36,682 bases of DNA from Rhizobacter sp. (GTDB lineage: Bacteria; Pseudomonadota; Gammaproteobacteria; Burkholderiales; Burkholderiaceae_C). The stretch is taken from contig JAMLIM010000036.1 of the NCBI GenBank assembly GCA_023954175.1, positions 1 to 36,682 on the forward strand. The letters are read 5' to 3'. Positions 8,409 to 17,672 of this stretch are shown in pieces. The notes beneath the pieces are model-generated. The model was given only the letters and a program-made list of their open reading frames with translations. It ran no database searches and was not told the DNA's origin. Positions within the stretch are counted from its first letter, which is position 1; each line of letters starts with the position of its first letter. Both the position numbers and the translations under genes were made by a program.

Positions 8409-9911
8409 TCAGACGAGGATGTCTTCTAGCAGTTTCTCATGCTCGTTCTGGCCGCGCGCGTAGACGAGGCCGACCGCAAGGACCGCGAACGGCAACAGCA
8501 GCAGCGCCCAGCCGAGCAGGCTCAGGCCCCAGGTCGTCGTGGTCGGGTCGACGCCCTCGGCCACCGCACCGGACAACAGCCCGAAGCGCGACATCAAGAG
8601 GTACTCGCCGAGCACCAGGCCGATCGCCGCCAACAGCGGCGCCACCTTGGTGACGAACACGCCTTCGTCGCCCCGGTTGCGGTGAAAGAACACGATGACC
8701 GCCACGCAGACCAGGATCTCGATCAACACGATCGAGACCACCGCCAGCCCGCTGAACCAGAAGAACATGTTCAACACCGGGTCGAGCCCCGCGACGACGA
8801 AGGTCGCGATCACGAGCCCGGTGATGACCGATGTCGCCCAGGCGCCGTTGCCGGGCGCGCCGAAGCGGTTCACGCGCCCGAGCGCGGCCGGCAGCGCCTT
8901 GGCGCGACCGAGCGCAAAGAAGTAGCGGCTGGCCGAGTTCTGGAACGCGAGCAGCCCGGCAAACAGGCTCGACAGGACGAGCACGCTCATCGCGACCGCC
9001 ATCCACCCACCGACATACTGGCGTGCCACCGAGAACAGCACCGCGGCCGGGTCGGTGAGCGGCACCTTGTCGACCGTGGACAGCGCGACGACCTGCTCGA
9101 CGACCTTGGACGCGCCGAGCCCGGTGACGACGGCAAACGAGGTCAGCGCGAACAGCACGGTGATGACGCCGACCGACAGATAGGTGGCGCGCGGCACCGC
9201 CGTCTTCGGGTTCTTCGCTTCCTCGCCATAGATGGCCGAGGCCTCGAAGCCGATGAACGACGCGAAGGCAAACGCCAGCGCGATGCCGGCCGACCCGGTC
9301 AAGCCGCCGGCCAGGATCGCCGAAGGGCTGAACGAGGCGGCGAAGTCGAGCCCCTCGGGGCCGCCTTGGCCGAGGATGGTGACGGCGGTGATCAGCAGGC
9401 AGCCCAACTCCATCACGAGCAGGACACCGAGCAGCTTCGCGCCCACGTCCACCTGGCACAGCGTGAGCAGCGTGACGAGCACCCAGGCGACGGCGCACCA
9501 GCCCCACCAGGGCAGCAGGCCGATCTGGACCGACATCAGCCCGCCGAAGAAGCCGTAGATGGCGAGTTGGATGGTCAGGTAGGCGATGATCGACACGAAC
9601 GCCGATGCCAGACCCGCCTCGGGCCCGAGGCCGCGTCCGATGTAGGTGAAGAAGGCGCCGGCATTCGTCACGCGGTGGCTCATCGCCGCGTAGCCGACGC
9701 TGAAGAGCAGCAGCGTCAGCCCGACGACGAGATAGGCCCCCGGCGCGCCGGCGCCGTTGCCGAGCACGATCGCCGGCGGCAGCGCGCCTGTCATGCCGAC
9801 CAGCGGCGCCGCGGCGGCGACGACGAAGAACACGATCGACCAGACGCCCAGCTTCTCGGAATGCAGCGTCTCGCGCGAGGGCGTGGCGTTCGATGGCAGC
9901 GGTGGATTCAT
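8409..9911 (-). CDS. APC-superfamily amino acid/amine permease
   Basis: A 500-residue inner-membrane transporter with about twelve hydrophobic segments. The N-terminal signature is that of the amino acid-polyamine-organocation superfamily (LGVWSIVFFVVAAAAPLVGMTGALP), and a typical FIGFEASAIYGEEAKNP stretch follows helix 6. It probably imports an amino acid or amine by proton symport or exchange. The substrate cannot be assigned. The aminotransferase and aldehyde dehydrogenase of the same operon point to an omega-amino acid or diamine. It lies 42 bp after the HAD gene and has a GGAG about ten bases before its ATG. Confidence 0.92.
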   Translation of the reverse strand: MNPPLPSNATPSRETLHSEKLGVWSIVFFVVAAAAPLVGMTGALPPAIVLGNGAGAPGAYLVVGLTLLLFSVGYAAMSHRVTNAGAFFTYIGRGLGPEAGLASAFVSIIAYLTIQLAIYGFFGGLMSVQIGLLPWWGWCAVAWVLVTLLTLCQVDVGAKLLGVLLVMELGCLLITAVTILGQGGPEGLDFAASFSPSAILAGGLTGSAGIALAFAFASFIGFEASAIYGEEAKNPKTAVPRATYLSVGVITVLFALTSFAVVTGLGASKVVEQVVALSTVDKVPLTDPAAVLFSVARQYVGGWMAVAMSVLVLSSLFAGLLAFQNSASRYFFALGRAKALPAALGRVNRFGAPGNGAWATSVITGLVIATFVVAGLDPVLNMFFWFSGLAVVSIVLIEILVCVAVIVFFHRNRGDEGVFVTKVAPLLAAIGLVLGEYLLMSRFGLLSGAVAEGVDPTTTTWGLSLLGWALLLLPFAVLAVGLVYARGQNEHEKLLEDILV

Positions 9912-9953
9912 GATCGGTTCTCCGGGGTGGCCTGCTGCGCCGGGGGCACGGCT

Positions 9954-10619
9954 TCAGCGTTGAGTGAGGGGCGCAAGCCCGAGCGCCGCCAGCGCCGCGT
10001 CGAACGAGCGCGCCGGCGCCTTCACGTCGAACTGCAGCGCGTGCAGGCCGACGTGCCGGGCGCCTTCGACGTTGCGCAACTGGTCGTCGACGAAGACACA
10101 CGCTTCAGCCGGCAGGCCGAGCGCATCCAGGCAGACCTGGTAGGCGCGCGCATCGGGCTTGAGGATGTGGGTGTGGGTGGCGTCGACGATCACGTCGAAG
10201 CGCTGCAGCAGCGCCAGCCGGTCGCGCAGATCGGCGCCGTAGAAGAGGTCGAGTTCGTTGGACAGCAGCGCGAGCGGCACGCCGGCCGCCTTGACGGCCT
10301 CGATCGCGGCCACCGCCTCGGGGCGGATCATGCCCTCGAGGTCGGCGCCGCGCGCGCGCCGCACGAAGCTCTCCATCCGGTCCCACTCTTCGCCGACGAG
10401 CAGGCCGACCTCGCGCGTGCGCGCCAGCCAGTAGTCGCGCTCGCTGATCCTGTCGGCCTGCATGTCGCGCCACAGCGCATCGCCGGCCGGATCGAAGGGG
10501 CCGCGCCAGGTCAGCGTGCCCGGCGCCAGGCCGAGGTTCGCTTCGGTCAGGGCGTGCGACTCGAACAGGGTGCGCGTGATGACGCCACCGAAGTCCAGGA
10601 TCAGCGCCTGCGGCTTCAT
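9954..10619 (-). CDS. HAD-superfamily hydrolase
   Basis: A 221-residue haloacid dehalogenase-like protein. Motif I is LILDFGGVI with D9 as predicted nucleophile, motif II is LLSNE, and motif IV is VFVDDQLRN. A helical cap lies between motifs I and II, as in subfamily IA. Motif I has Gly at the usual second Asp position, which is normal for the YihX/epoxide-hydrolase-N-domain branch (DxGGV). It is probably a small phosphatase of unknown substrate. The start is set at the ATG at 10619, one base after the UPF0261 stop (TGACATG), so the two are tightly coupled. Confidence 0.88.
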   Translation of the reverse strand: MKPQALILDFGGVITRTLFESHALTEANLGLAPGTLTWRGPFDPAGDALWRDMQADRISERDYWLARTREVGLLVGEEWDRMESFVRRARGADLEGMIRPEAVAAIEAVKAAGVPLALLSNELDLFYGADLRDRLALLQRFDVIVDATHTHILKPDARAYQVCLDALGLPAEACVFVDDQLRNVEGARHVGLHALQFDVKAPARSFDAALAALGLAPLTQR

Positions 10620-10620
10620 G

Positions 10621-11880
10621 TCATGCGGCCTCGACCGCCGGCCGGCCCGGCGCCACCTGGCCCGAGCGCACCCAGGCGTCGAAGACGTCGAGCGCGGCCT
10701 CGGCAAAGGCGGCGTCGTTGATGTGCGCGTCGAGCGTGACGAGTTGCGTCTGCGGCGCGAGCGAGCGCGGCAGTTCGTCGACCAGCGCGGCCAGGCCCTC
10801 GGGGTCGTGCAGCGGCTCGCCGGGCCGGTCCCAGGCCTCGATGCCGTGCGTCGGCAGCAGCACGCAGGTCGCCGCGCGCGCTTCGGCGAGGCGCTCGCCG
10901 ATGGCGCGCGCGACCTCGCGCCGCATCGGCGGGTCGACGCAGACCGACGAGATCAGGCGGTTGTGTTCGTGCGCGGCGCGGCCGTCGTAGCGCGCCGGCG
11001 GCGTTGCCCAGGTCGCATAGTCGACCATGTCGGTGGCGCCGGGCGCGACGATCTGCGGCACGCCGGCGCGGCCGGCGCCGCGCAGCCGGTCGGCGCCGGC
11101 AGAGACGCACGAACCGGCCAGGTGATTGACGAGCTCCTGCAGGCTGAAGTCCATCACCGCCGCGAACAGGCCCTTGGCCGCGAGATCCTCGAACGCCCTG
11201 CCGCCCATGCCGGTGGTGTGAAAGACGGCGAGTTCGTAGCCGCGCGCTTCGAGCGCGGGCTTCAGGAGCGTCATGTAGCGCAGCGCACTCGTGCCGAGCG
11301 AGGTCATGCCGACCAGCGGCCGCGCGTCGTCCCGCGTTTCGGCGGCGAGGCAGGCGCCGACCGCGGCGCCGGCCGCCTGGCTCAACGCCGACTCGCACAG
11401 GCGGTTCAGCCCGTACAGACCGCCCGCCCACAGCCGCATGATCAGATCGGGCGGGATGCGTTCGGGCGGGATCAGGTGCGAATGGGCGATCGTCGACAAC
11501 ACCACCTTGGGCACGCCCAGCGGCAGCGCGTTGGCAACGTCGAGCGCGAGGTCGGTGCCCATCGTGCCGCCGAGCGCGAGCAGGCCGTCGAAGCGACGCT
11601 GCTGGTGCAACTGCGCGGCAAGCAGCGCCGCACCGCGCGCCATCGCCGTCATGCACTCGCTCTCGTCGCCGCACGCGATGAGCGCCTGCAGCGTCAAGCC
11701 CGCCGCCTGCGCGACCTCGCTGTTCGCGATGTCGGGCGTGAGCGCGCCGCGGCCGAGCACGCCCACGTCCATCACGAGCGCACTCGCGCCCTGGGCTTCG
11801 ATGCCACGGCGCAGGTAGGCGATCTCGTCGCTCTTCGTGTCGACGGTGCCGACGAGCAGGATGACCGGCGCAGGCGTCAT
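10621..11880 (-). CDS. Tm-1-like ATP-binding UPF0261 family protein
   Basis: A 419-residue protein of the UPF0261 family, related to the N-terminal ATP-binding domain of the tomato Tm-1 virus-resistance protein. Family landmarks include the N-terminal ILLVGTVDTKSDEIAYLR, a Gly-rich LALGGTMGTD, and HTTGMGGRAFEDL with an invariant-looking Gly cluster. The length is standard for the bacterial stand-alone form. Its reaction is unknown. Other Tm-1-type systems pair this domain with a TIM-barrel partner, which is absent here. The ATG at 11880 overlaps the aminotransferase stop as ATGA. Its place inside an amine-type catabolic operon suggests a metabolic role, but that is inference. Confidence 0.9.
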   Translation of the reverse strand: MTPAPVILLVGTVDTKSDEIAYLRRGIEAQGASALVMDVGVLGRGALTPDIANSEVAQAAGLTLQALIACGDESECMTAMARGAALLAAQLHQQRRFDGLLALGGTMGTDLALDVANALPLGVPKVVLSTIAHSHLIPPERIPPDLIMRLWAGGLYGLNRLCESALSQAAGAAVGACLAAETRDDARPLVGMTSLGTSALRYMTLLKPALEARGYELAVFHTTGMGGRAFEDLAAKGLFAAVMDFSLQELVNHLAGSCVSAGADRLRGAGRAGVPQIVAPGATDMVDYATWATPPARYDGRAAHEHNRLISSVCVDPPMRREVARAIGERLAEARAATCVLLPTHGIEAWDRPGEPLHDPEGLAALVDELPRSLAPQTQLVTLDAHINDAAFAEAALDVFDAWVRSGQVAPGRPAVEAA

Positions 11881-13241
11881 GGCGTGGCCGCGACCGCGGC
11901 GAACGAGGCTTCGAGCGTGTCGACGAGGAAGTCGACCTCCTCGCGCGTGATGACGAGCGGCGGCGACAGGATCATGTTCGGGCCCGAGATGCGCACCATC
12001 GCGCCGCGCCGATAGGCCTCGCGCGCGACGCGCGCCGGGATGTCGCTGGTGCGCGGCATCGGCACCCGCCGGGCCTTGTCGGCGACCATCTCGATGCCGG
12101 CCATCAGGCCGACGCCGCGCACGTCGCCGACGACGTCGAAACGCTCGACGAAAGTGCGCAGCCGCGCCTGCAGGTGCGCGCCGACGCGCGCCGCGTTGCC
12201 GGCGATGTCCTGCTCCTCCAGGATGTCGAGCGTCGCCAGCGCAGCGGCGGCCGCCACCGGATGCGCGCTGTAGGTGTAGCCGTGCGAGACCGACGCGGCA
12301 CCGGTGGCATCGGCATCGAAGACCGCCGCCACCTTGCTGCCGATCGCCGTCGCACCGAGCGGCACGTAGCCCGAACTGACGCCCTTGGCGAGGCACCACA
12401 TGTCGGCGTTGACGCCCCACAGCCGGGTGCCGAACAGGGCGCCGGCACGGCCGAAACCGGTGACCACTTCATCGGCGATCAACAGCACGCCGTACTTGTC
12501 GCAGACCTTGCGCACCAGCGGCCAGTAGTTGGGCGGCGGCACGATCACGCCGCCGGCGCCCTGCACCGGCTCGGCAATGAAGGCGGCGACCGTGTCCGGG
12601 CCCTGGAAGACGATCTCGCGCTCGAGCAGTTCGGCGCAGATCTCGCCGAGGCGCAGCGCGTCGTCGCTGTAGGGGTTGTGATACAGCCACGGCGTGTCGA
12701 TGTGAAAGCAGCCCGGCAGCAGCGGCTCGTAGGGGCGGCGGAAGTTGGTGTTGCCGTTGACGCTCATGCCGCCGAAGTGCACGCCGTGGTAGCCCTGCTT
12801 CAGGCTGATGAACTTGAAGCGGTCGCCCTGGCCCTGCAGCTTCCAGTACTGGCGCGCGATCTTGAGCGCGCCTTCGACCGCGTCCGAGCCGCCGTTGCAA
12901 AACATCACGGCGGCGACGTCTTCGGGCTGCATCAACTTCACGAGGCGCGCCGACAGCTCGATCGCACGCACGTGCGTCGTGCCGCGAAACACGTTGTAGA
13001 ACGGCAGTTCGTCGAGCTGCGCCACGACCGCGTCGCGCACGCGCTTGTTGCTGTGGCCGAGGTTGCTGCTCCACAGGCCGCCGACGCCATCGAGCATCTT
13101 GTGGCCGTCCACGTCCCAGATCCAGCAGCCCTCGCCACGGGCGATGATGTCGGGCGCCGTCTTCTTCATCGCGCCGGGGTGCGCCATCGGGTGCCAGATG
13201 AACTGGGCGTTGTCGCGCTTGATCCGTTCGATGTCGCTCAT
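11877..13241 (-). CDS. Class III PLP-dependent omega-aminotransferase
   Basis: A 454-residue fold-type I aminotransferase of class III, the group holding beta-alanine:pyruvate, taurine:pyruvate, GABA and diamine transaminases. Visible landmarks are FIWHPMAHPGAM at the N-terminus, the PLP phosphate-binding FCNGGSDAVEGALK, LLIADEVVTGFGR with the pyridine-binding Asp, and K286 in CLAKGVSSGYVPLG, the predicted Schiff-base lysine. It moves a terminal amino group to a keto acid (commonly pyruvate), leaving an aldehyde. The aldehyde dehydrogenase 10 bp upstream could oxidise that product. The exact amine donor is not determinable. The stop overlaps the UPF0261 start. Confidence 0.93.
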   Translation of the reverse strand: MSDIERIKRDNAQFIWHPMAHPGAMKKTAPDIIARGEGCWIWDVDGHKMLDGVGGLWSSNLGHSNKRVRDAVVAQLDELPFYNVFRGTTHVRAIELSARLVKLMQPEDVAAVMFCNGGSDAVEGALKIARQYWKLQGQGDRFKFISLKQGYHGVHFGGMSVNGNTNFRRPYEPLLPGCFHIDTPWLYHNPYSDDALRLGEICAELLEREIVFQGPDTVAAFIAEPVQGAGGVIVPPPNYWPLVRKVCDKYGVLLIADEVVTGFGRAGALFGTRLWGVNADMWCLAKGVSSGYVPLGATAIGSKVAAVFDADATGAASVSHGYTYSAHPVAAAAALATLDILEEQDIAGNAARVGAHLQARLRTFVERFDVVGDVRGVGLMAGIEMVADKARRVPMPRTSDIPARVAREAYRRGAMVRISGPNMILSPPLVITREEVDFLVDTLEASFAAVAATP

Positions 13242-13251
13242 CGCCGTGTCC

Positions 13252-14694
13252 TCAGCCGGCCCTGCCAACCGTGATGGTCTTGATCTCGGTGTAGTGCAGC
13301 AGGCCCTCGGCGCCCATCTCGTGGCCGTGGCCGCTTTCCTTCCAGCCGCCGAACGGCATCTCGGGCTGCGAGATGCCGAAGTGATTGATGCCGACCATGC
13401 CGGCTTCAAGCTCCTCGCCCAGGCGATGCGCGGTGTTCAGGTCGCGCGTGAAGGCATAGGCGCCCAGGCCGTAGAGCGAGTCGTTGGCACGCGCGATCGC
13501 CTCGTCCAGCGTGTCGAAGGGCTCGACGGTGGCGATCGGGCCGAACGGCTCGGTGCGCGCCAGGCTGCAACCGCGCGGGACGTCTGCAAACACGGTGGCT
13601 TCGAAGAAGTAGCCCGGCCGTGCCAGGCGGTGGCCGCCGCACAGCAGGCGCGCGCCCTGGTCGAGCGCGTCGGCGACGAGTTGCTCCATGGCGTCGATGC
13701 GACGCACATGCGACAGCGGACCCATCTGCGTCTGCGCGTCCAGCCCCGGCCCCAGGCGCAGCGCGCTGGCGGCCTCGGCGAAGGATTTGCTCCAGGCCGC
13801 GTAATGGCGCCGGTGCACGTAGAAGCGGATCGGAGAGGCGCAGATCTGACCTGCGTTGCGATACTTGGCGACGACCGAGTTCTTCAGCGAGAAGTCGAAG
13901 TCGGCATCCTCGCAGACGATCACCGGCGCATGCCCGCCGAGCTCGGGCGTGAAGCGCTTGACGCCGCGCGCGCACAGCTCGCCGAGCTGCTTGCCGACTG
14001 CCGCCGAGCCGGTGAACGACACGTGGCGGATCGCCGGGTGCCCGATCAGGAACGACGACACCTGCGCCGGCTCGCCGCACACCAGGTTCAGCGCGTCGGG
14101 CGGCACGCCGGCATCGAGCAGGCAGCGCACCAGCGCGATGCAGCTGCCCGGCGTCTCTTCGGCCGGCTTGACGACGACGCTGCAGCCGGCCGCCAGCGCG
14201 CTGCCGATCTTGCGCGCCGGCAGATTGAACGGAAAGTTCCAGGCCGTGAACGCGGCCGCCGGGCCAACCGGCTGGCGCAGCACCGTCTGGCTCAGGATGC
14301 CCGGCACGCGCGGCGGCACCGTGCGACCGTACAGCCGCCTGGCCTCCTCGGCCTGGAAGTCGATGATGTCGGCAGACAGCGTGACCTCGCGCAGCGCCTC
14401 GGCGAGCGGCTTGCCCTGCTCGAGCGTCAGGATGCGCGCGATGGCGTCGGCGCGCTCGCGCATCAGATCGGTGGCGGCGCGCAGGATCGTGCAGCGCTCC
14501 AGTGCCGAGCGCGCGCGCCACGCGCCGAATCCGCGCTGCGCCGACTCGGCCGCGGCCTGCAGTTCGGCCGTGCCCGCCAGCGGCAGCATCGCCAGCAGCG
14601 ACGCGTCGGCCGGGTTCACGACGGCACGCTCGCCGCCCGAAGCCCGGGTCAGCCATTCGCCGGCAACGTGCAGGGCGAGTTCGGGGTAGCTCAT
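13252..14694 (-). CDS. Aldehyde dehydrogenase, succinate-semialdehyde dehydrogenase-like
   Basis: A 480-residue NAD(P)-dependent aldehyde dehydrogenase. The catalytic Cys is C285 (NAGQICAS) and the general base is E251 (ELGGHAP). The coenzyme loop FTGSAAVGKQL and the AWNFPFNLPARKI stretch place it near GabD-type semialdehyde dehydrogenases. The length equals E. coli GabD (482). It is the first gene of the six-gene minus-strand operon that continues with the aminotransferase 10 bp later. Together they would convert an omega-amine to an acid, for example succinate from GABA or malonate-level products from beta-alanine. The substrate is inferred. Confidence 0.92.
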   Translation of the reverse strand: MSYPELALHVAGEWLTRASGGERAVVNPADASLLAMLPLAGTAELQAAAESAQRGFGAWRARSALERCTILRAATDLMRERADAIARILTLEQGKPLAEALREVTLSADIIDFQAEEARRLYGRTVPPRVPGILSQTVLRQPVGPAAAFTAWNFPFNLPARKIGSALAAGCSVVVKPAEETPGSCIALVRCLLDAGVPPDALNLVCGEPAQVSSFLIGHPAIRHVSFTGSAAVGKQLGELCARGVKRFTPELGGHAPVIVCEDADFDFSLKNSVVAKYRNAGQICASPIRFYVHRRHYAAWSKSFAEAASALRLGPGLDAQTQMGPLSHVRRIDAMEQLVADALDQGARLLCGGHRLARPGYFFEATVFADVPRGCSLARTEPFGPIATVEPFDTLDEAIARANDSLYGLGAYAFTRDLNTAHRLGEELEAGMVGINHFGISQPEMPFGGWKESGHGHEMGAEGLLHYTEIKTITVGRAG

Positions 14695-15145
14695 GGTCTG
14701 GGTCGGGCCGACACGACGCCGCCCCTTGCGGCCAGCGACGCGCCGGGGTTCACGATTCGTACCGCCGTTGAAGCCTTCCTGCCGATGCCGTTCTCGATGT
14801 CGAAGCGGTCGACCCGGAGGGGCCGACTGACGAGCCTGAGTCTGGCGCCGCAGGTGCCTGCGGCTTTATCCGAATCGCGAACGCTTCGCCTAGGGCAAAC
14901 CCTTGCAGTCGGGCGGTGCCGCGCTGCAAATGCCGAAACCGGGCGGCTGCGCCTGTCGACCCCGGTGTGCGGTCGTGCGCCGGCGCCCCGCGCAGGCGTC
15001 GGCAGGGGTTTTCCCGCTGCGAATGTTCGCAATGGATCGATTCGCGCTCCGGCCGGAAACTGCACCTGCGTGCATCGGCGCCGCCGTGCCGGTATTTCGA
15101 CGCCGGTGCCACGCGCACCTCATCGACAACCCAGGAGCATCTGCC
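14695..15145. promoter_or_regulatory. Divergent promoter region between two aldehyde dehydrogenase units
   Basis: This 451-bp gap separates two outward-facing aldehyde dehydrogenase genes and so must hold both promoters. It contains CCTAGGG at 14889-14895 (CCCTAGG on the minus strand). Twelve bases away, TATCCGAATC at 14867-14876 is an exact 10-base reverse complement of part of the promoter box at 21650-21659. GC-rich inverted repeats are frequent. No small gene is convincing here. Confidence 0.5.
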
Positions 15146-16579
15146 GTGAAGACCTTCGACAACATCGTCAATGGAAGCGCCGTCGGCTCGACGCGCACCT
15201 TCGAATCGAAGAACCCCGCCACCGGCGAGGTGCTCGGCCTGGTGCCGCATTCCAGCGCCGAGCAGGTCGCGCAGGCAGTGGCGGCGGCGAAGGCGGCACA
15301 GCCCGCCTGGGCCGCGCGGCCGGATGCCGAGCGCAAGGCCCTGATGATGAAAGTCGCCGAGACCATCAAGGCCAACGCCGACTACCTGGCGAACTGGGTC
15401 ACGCGCGAGCAGGGCAAGCCGCTCGGCGGCGTCGGGCCCGATCAGGTGCCGGGCGCGCGCTTCGAGGTCTGGGGCTGCGAGGTCTGGACCCAGGTCCCGG
15501 CGAGCCTCGACCTGCCGGTCGATCTGGCGTTCGAGGACGACACGCGGCGCGACGAGATCCACCGCAAGCCGTTCGGCGTCGTCGCTGCGATCGCGCCCTG
15601 GAACTGGCCGTTGCTGATCGCGATCTGGCAGGTCATCCCCTCGATCCGCGCCGGCAACACGGTCGTGCTCAAGCCGTCCGAGTACACCAGCATCGGCACG
15701 CTCGAGATGATGAAGCTGATCGCCGAGGTGCTGCCGCCCGGCGTCGTCAACACGGTCAGCGGCCCGGGCGATGTCGGCGCGCTGCTGGTCGACAACCCCG
15801 ACGTCGACAAGATCATGTTCACCGGTTCCGGCGCGACCGGTGCGCGCATCGCGGCCGCCGCAGCCAAGCACCTGACGCCGACGACGATGGAGCTCGGCGG
15901 CAACGACGCCGCCATCATGCTGCCCGACGCCGATCCGAAGGCGATGGCGATGGGCCTGTTTTGGGGCGCCTTCATCAACATGGGGCAGACCTGCGCCTGC
16001 GCCAAGCGCCTCTACGTGCCGGATAGCCTGCACGACGCGGTCGTGGCCGAGCTGAAGGGCCTGGCCGAAGCGATGCCGATGGGCAACGGCCTGGACGACG
16101 GCGTCGTGATGGGGCCGATCCAGAACCGCATGCAGTTCGACAAGGTCGTTTCGCTGGTCGACAAGGCCCGGGCCGGCGGCGCCACCATCGTCTGCGGCGG
16201 CCAACCCAAGGGCGGTGCGGGCAACTTCTACCCGCTGACGATCGTGACCGACATCGCCGACGGCGCCGCGCTCGTCGACGAAGAGCAGTTCGGCCCGGTG
16301 CTGCCGATCATCAAGTACAAGGATGTCGATTCGGCGATCGCGAGCGCGAACCGGCTCGACGCGGGGCTGGGCGCCTCGGTCTGGTCGACCGACATCGCGA
16401 AGGCGAAGGAGGTGGCCTCCCGCATCCAGGCCGGCACGGTCTGGATCAACCAGCACGGGATGATCCACCCGATGGTGCCTTTCGGCGGCGTCAAGGGCTC
16501 GGGCTGGGGCGTCGAGTTCGGTGTCGACGGGCTCAAGGCAGTGACCCAGCCACAGGTCATCAGCATCAAGAAAGCGTGA
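15146..16579 (+). CDS. NAD-dependent aldehyde dehydrogenase near the amine dehydrogenase operon
   Basis: A 477-residue aldehyde dehydrogenase with catalytic C283 (GQTCACAK) and general base E249 (MELGGND). NAD-fold landmarks are APWNWPLLIA and FTGSGATGARI. The GTG at 15146 was chosen because CCAGGAG (15131-15137) is well spaced before it. The open frame upstream has no ribosome site and no family similarity. The AraC/EutR-like regulator gene starts 67 bp downstream, and the aromatic amine dehydrogenase operon converges from the right. A likely role is oxidation of the aryl- or alkyl-aldehyde released by that enzyme. That role is an inference from context. Confidence 0.9.
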   Translation: MKTFDNIVNGSAVGSTRTFESKNPATGEVLGLVPHSSAEQVAQAVAAAKAAQPAWAARPDAERKALMMKVAETIKANADYLANWVTREQGKPLGGVGPDQVPGARFEVWGCEVWTQVPASLDLPVDLAFEDDTRRDEIHRKPFGVVAAIAPWNWPLLIAIWQVIPSIRAGNTVVLKPSEYTSIGTLEMMKLIAEVLPPGVVNTVSGPGDVGALLVDNPDVDKIMFTGSGATGARIAAAAAKHLTPTTMELGGNDAAIMLPDADPKAMAMGLFWGAFINMGQTCACAKRLYVPDSLHDAVVAELKGLAEAMPMGNGLDDGVVMGPIQNRMQFDKVVSLVDKARAGGATIVCGGQPKGGAGNFYPLTIVTDIADGAALVDEEQFGPVLPIIKYKDVDSAIASANRLDAGLGASVWSTDIAKAKEVASRIQAGTVWINQHGMIHPMVPFGGVKGSGWGVEFGVDGLKAVTQPQVISIKKA

Positions 16580-16608
16580 ACCAGATCAAATCGTCGCCGG
16601 CGCGCAGG

Positions 16609-16617
16609 CCCTAGGCT
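16609..16617 (+). promoter_or_regulatory. CCCTAGGCT promoter element before the AraC-type gene
   Basis: CCCTAGGCT lies 29 bp before the ATG at 16647. TAGGCT could serve as a -10 hexamer (TAnnnT). No good TTGACA-like -35 lies 17 bp upstream, which fits an activator-dependent promoter. The same nonamer occurs at 21678-21686 before the DUF1329 gene. Confidence 0.4.
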
Positions 16618-16646
16618 TTGAAGCCGTCGTCCAGGAGGGTCACGCG

Positions 16647-17666
16647 ATGAGTCCGGCTCTGGCAATCGATCCCGCTGCGAGCAAGTGGCCGCGCGCCTGC
16701 GCCGAGCCGATCGTCGTGCGCTGCTCCGGCGCCGAGGACATCGACGAGCACACCCGGCAGTTGCAGGACTGGGACCTGAACTACGACCAGCTCGACTGCG
16801 GGCGCTTCGAGGGCCAGTTCACCGACATCCGCCTGCCGGGCATGCAGTTGTTCGTCGAGACGACGACGCGCCGCGTGCGTCAACGCGGCACGCTGATGCC
16901 CGATTCATTCGGCATCGGCGCGATGCTGCGCGGCAGCGGGTCGTTGTCGATCAACGGCGTGCAGACCGGTGTCGGCACGCTGCTGATGTGCAACGCGGCC
17001 GAAATCGACATCTGCACGCCGCCCGACTGCACGATCGCCGGCGTCGTCGTCGACGCCGCGGAGTTGGTGTCGGCCGCGGAGTCGATGGCCGACCTCGGGC
17101 TGCAGTTCAAGCCGGACACGCTGCTCGCGATGACGCCGCCCGAGACCTCGCTCGCGCCGTGGCGCAGCCTGCTGCTCGCCGCGGTCGAGGCCGCGGTCGA
17201 GCAGCCGGCCATGCTGAACGACCCCGCATCGCGCCAGCGCCTGCGCGACGATCTGATGCTCACGCTCATCGATGCGATGGCGGGCGCGTCGCGTGACGAC
17301 GGCATCCTGCGCTTCGACAACCGCAAGCGCGTCGTCGATCGCGCCTGCGAGCTCGTGCTGGCCCGGCCCGACGAGCCCCCCAGCCTGTTCGAGCTCTGCC
17401 GCCGCGTCGGCGCGAGCCCGCGCAAGCTGGGCTATTGCTTCCAGGACACGCTGGGGTTGAGCCCGGGGCGCTATCTGAAGGCGATCCGGCTGAATGCCGC
17501 GCGGCGCGAGCTGAGCCGCAAGGACAGCCCGAACCAGAGCGTCTACGACGTTGCGGCACGCTGGGGCTTCTGGCACTTCGGCCACTTCTCGACCGACTAC
17601 AAGAAGCTCTTCGCCGAGCTGCCGTCCGAGACCCTGCGCCGCGCACGCGCGCGGCCTGCGAGCTGA
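16647..17666 (+). CDS. AraC-family transcriptional regulator (EutR-like)
   Basis: A 339-residue regulator with a beta-rich N-terminal sensing region (about 1-220) and a C-terminal pair of AraC helix-turn-helix motifs (about 235-335). The latter shows LFELCRRVGASPRKLGYCFQDTLGLSPGRYLKAIRLNAARREL and a second helix-turn-helix around VYDVAARWGFWHFGHFSTDYKKLF. This architecture resembles EutR and regulators of alcohol or amine oxidation clusters. AGGAGG (16633-16638) precedes the ATG by 8 bases. It lies between an aldehyde dehydrogenase and the aau operon and is the best local candidate to activate both. It converges with the last cytochrome gene, the two stops being only 6 bp apart. Confidence 0.9.
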   Translation: MSPALAIDPAASKWPRACAEPIVVRCSGAEDIDEHTRQLQDWDLNYDQLDCGRFEGQFTDIRLPGMQLFVETTTRRVRQRGTLMPDSFGIGAMLRGSGSLSINGVQTGVGTLLMCNAAEIDICTPPDCTIAGVVVDAAELVSAAESMADLGLQFKPDTLLAMTPPETSLAPWRSLLLAAVEAAVEQPAMLNDPASRQRLRDDLMLTLIDAMAGASRDDGILRFDNRKRVVDRACELVLARPDEPPSLFELCRRVGASPRKLGYCFQDTLGLSPGRYLKAIRLNAARRELSRKDSPNQSVYDVAARWGFWHFGHFSTDYKKLFAELPSETLRRARARPAS

Positions 17667-17672
17667 TCCGCC

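Noticed and set aside
9954-10619. Gly in place of the second Asp of HAD motif I, suggesting an inactive enzyme
   Set aside because: DxGGV is a normal variant in the YihX and epoxide-hydrolase N-domain branch, so it is not evidence of lost activity.
16576-16608. Possible copy of the 16-bp box 17 bp before CCCTAGG at the AraC-type gene
   Set aside because: At the matching position the sequence does not resemble TGCCGGAWTYGGATAG. Only the CCCTAGGCT part is shared there.
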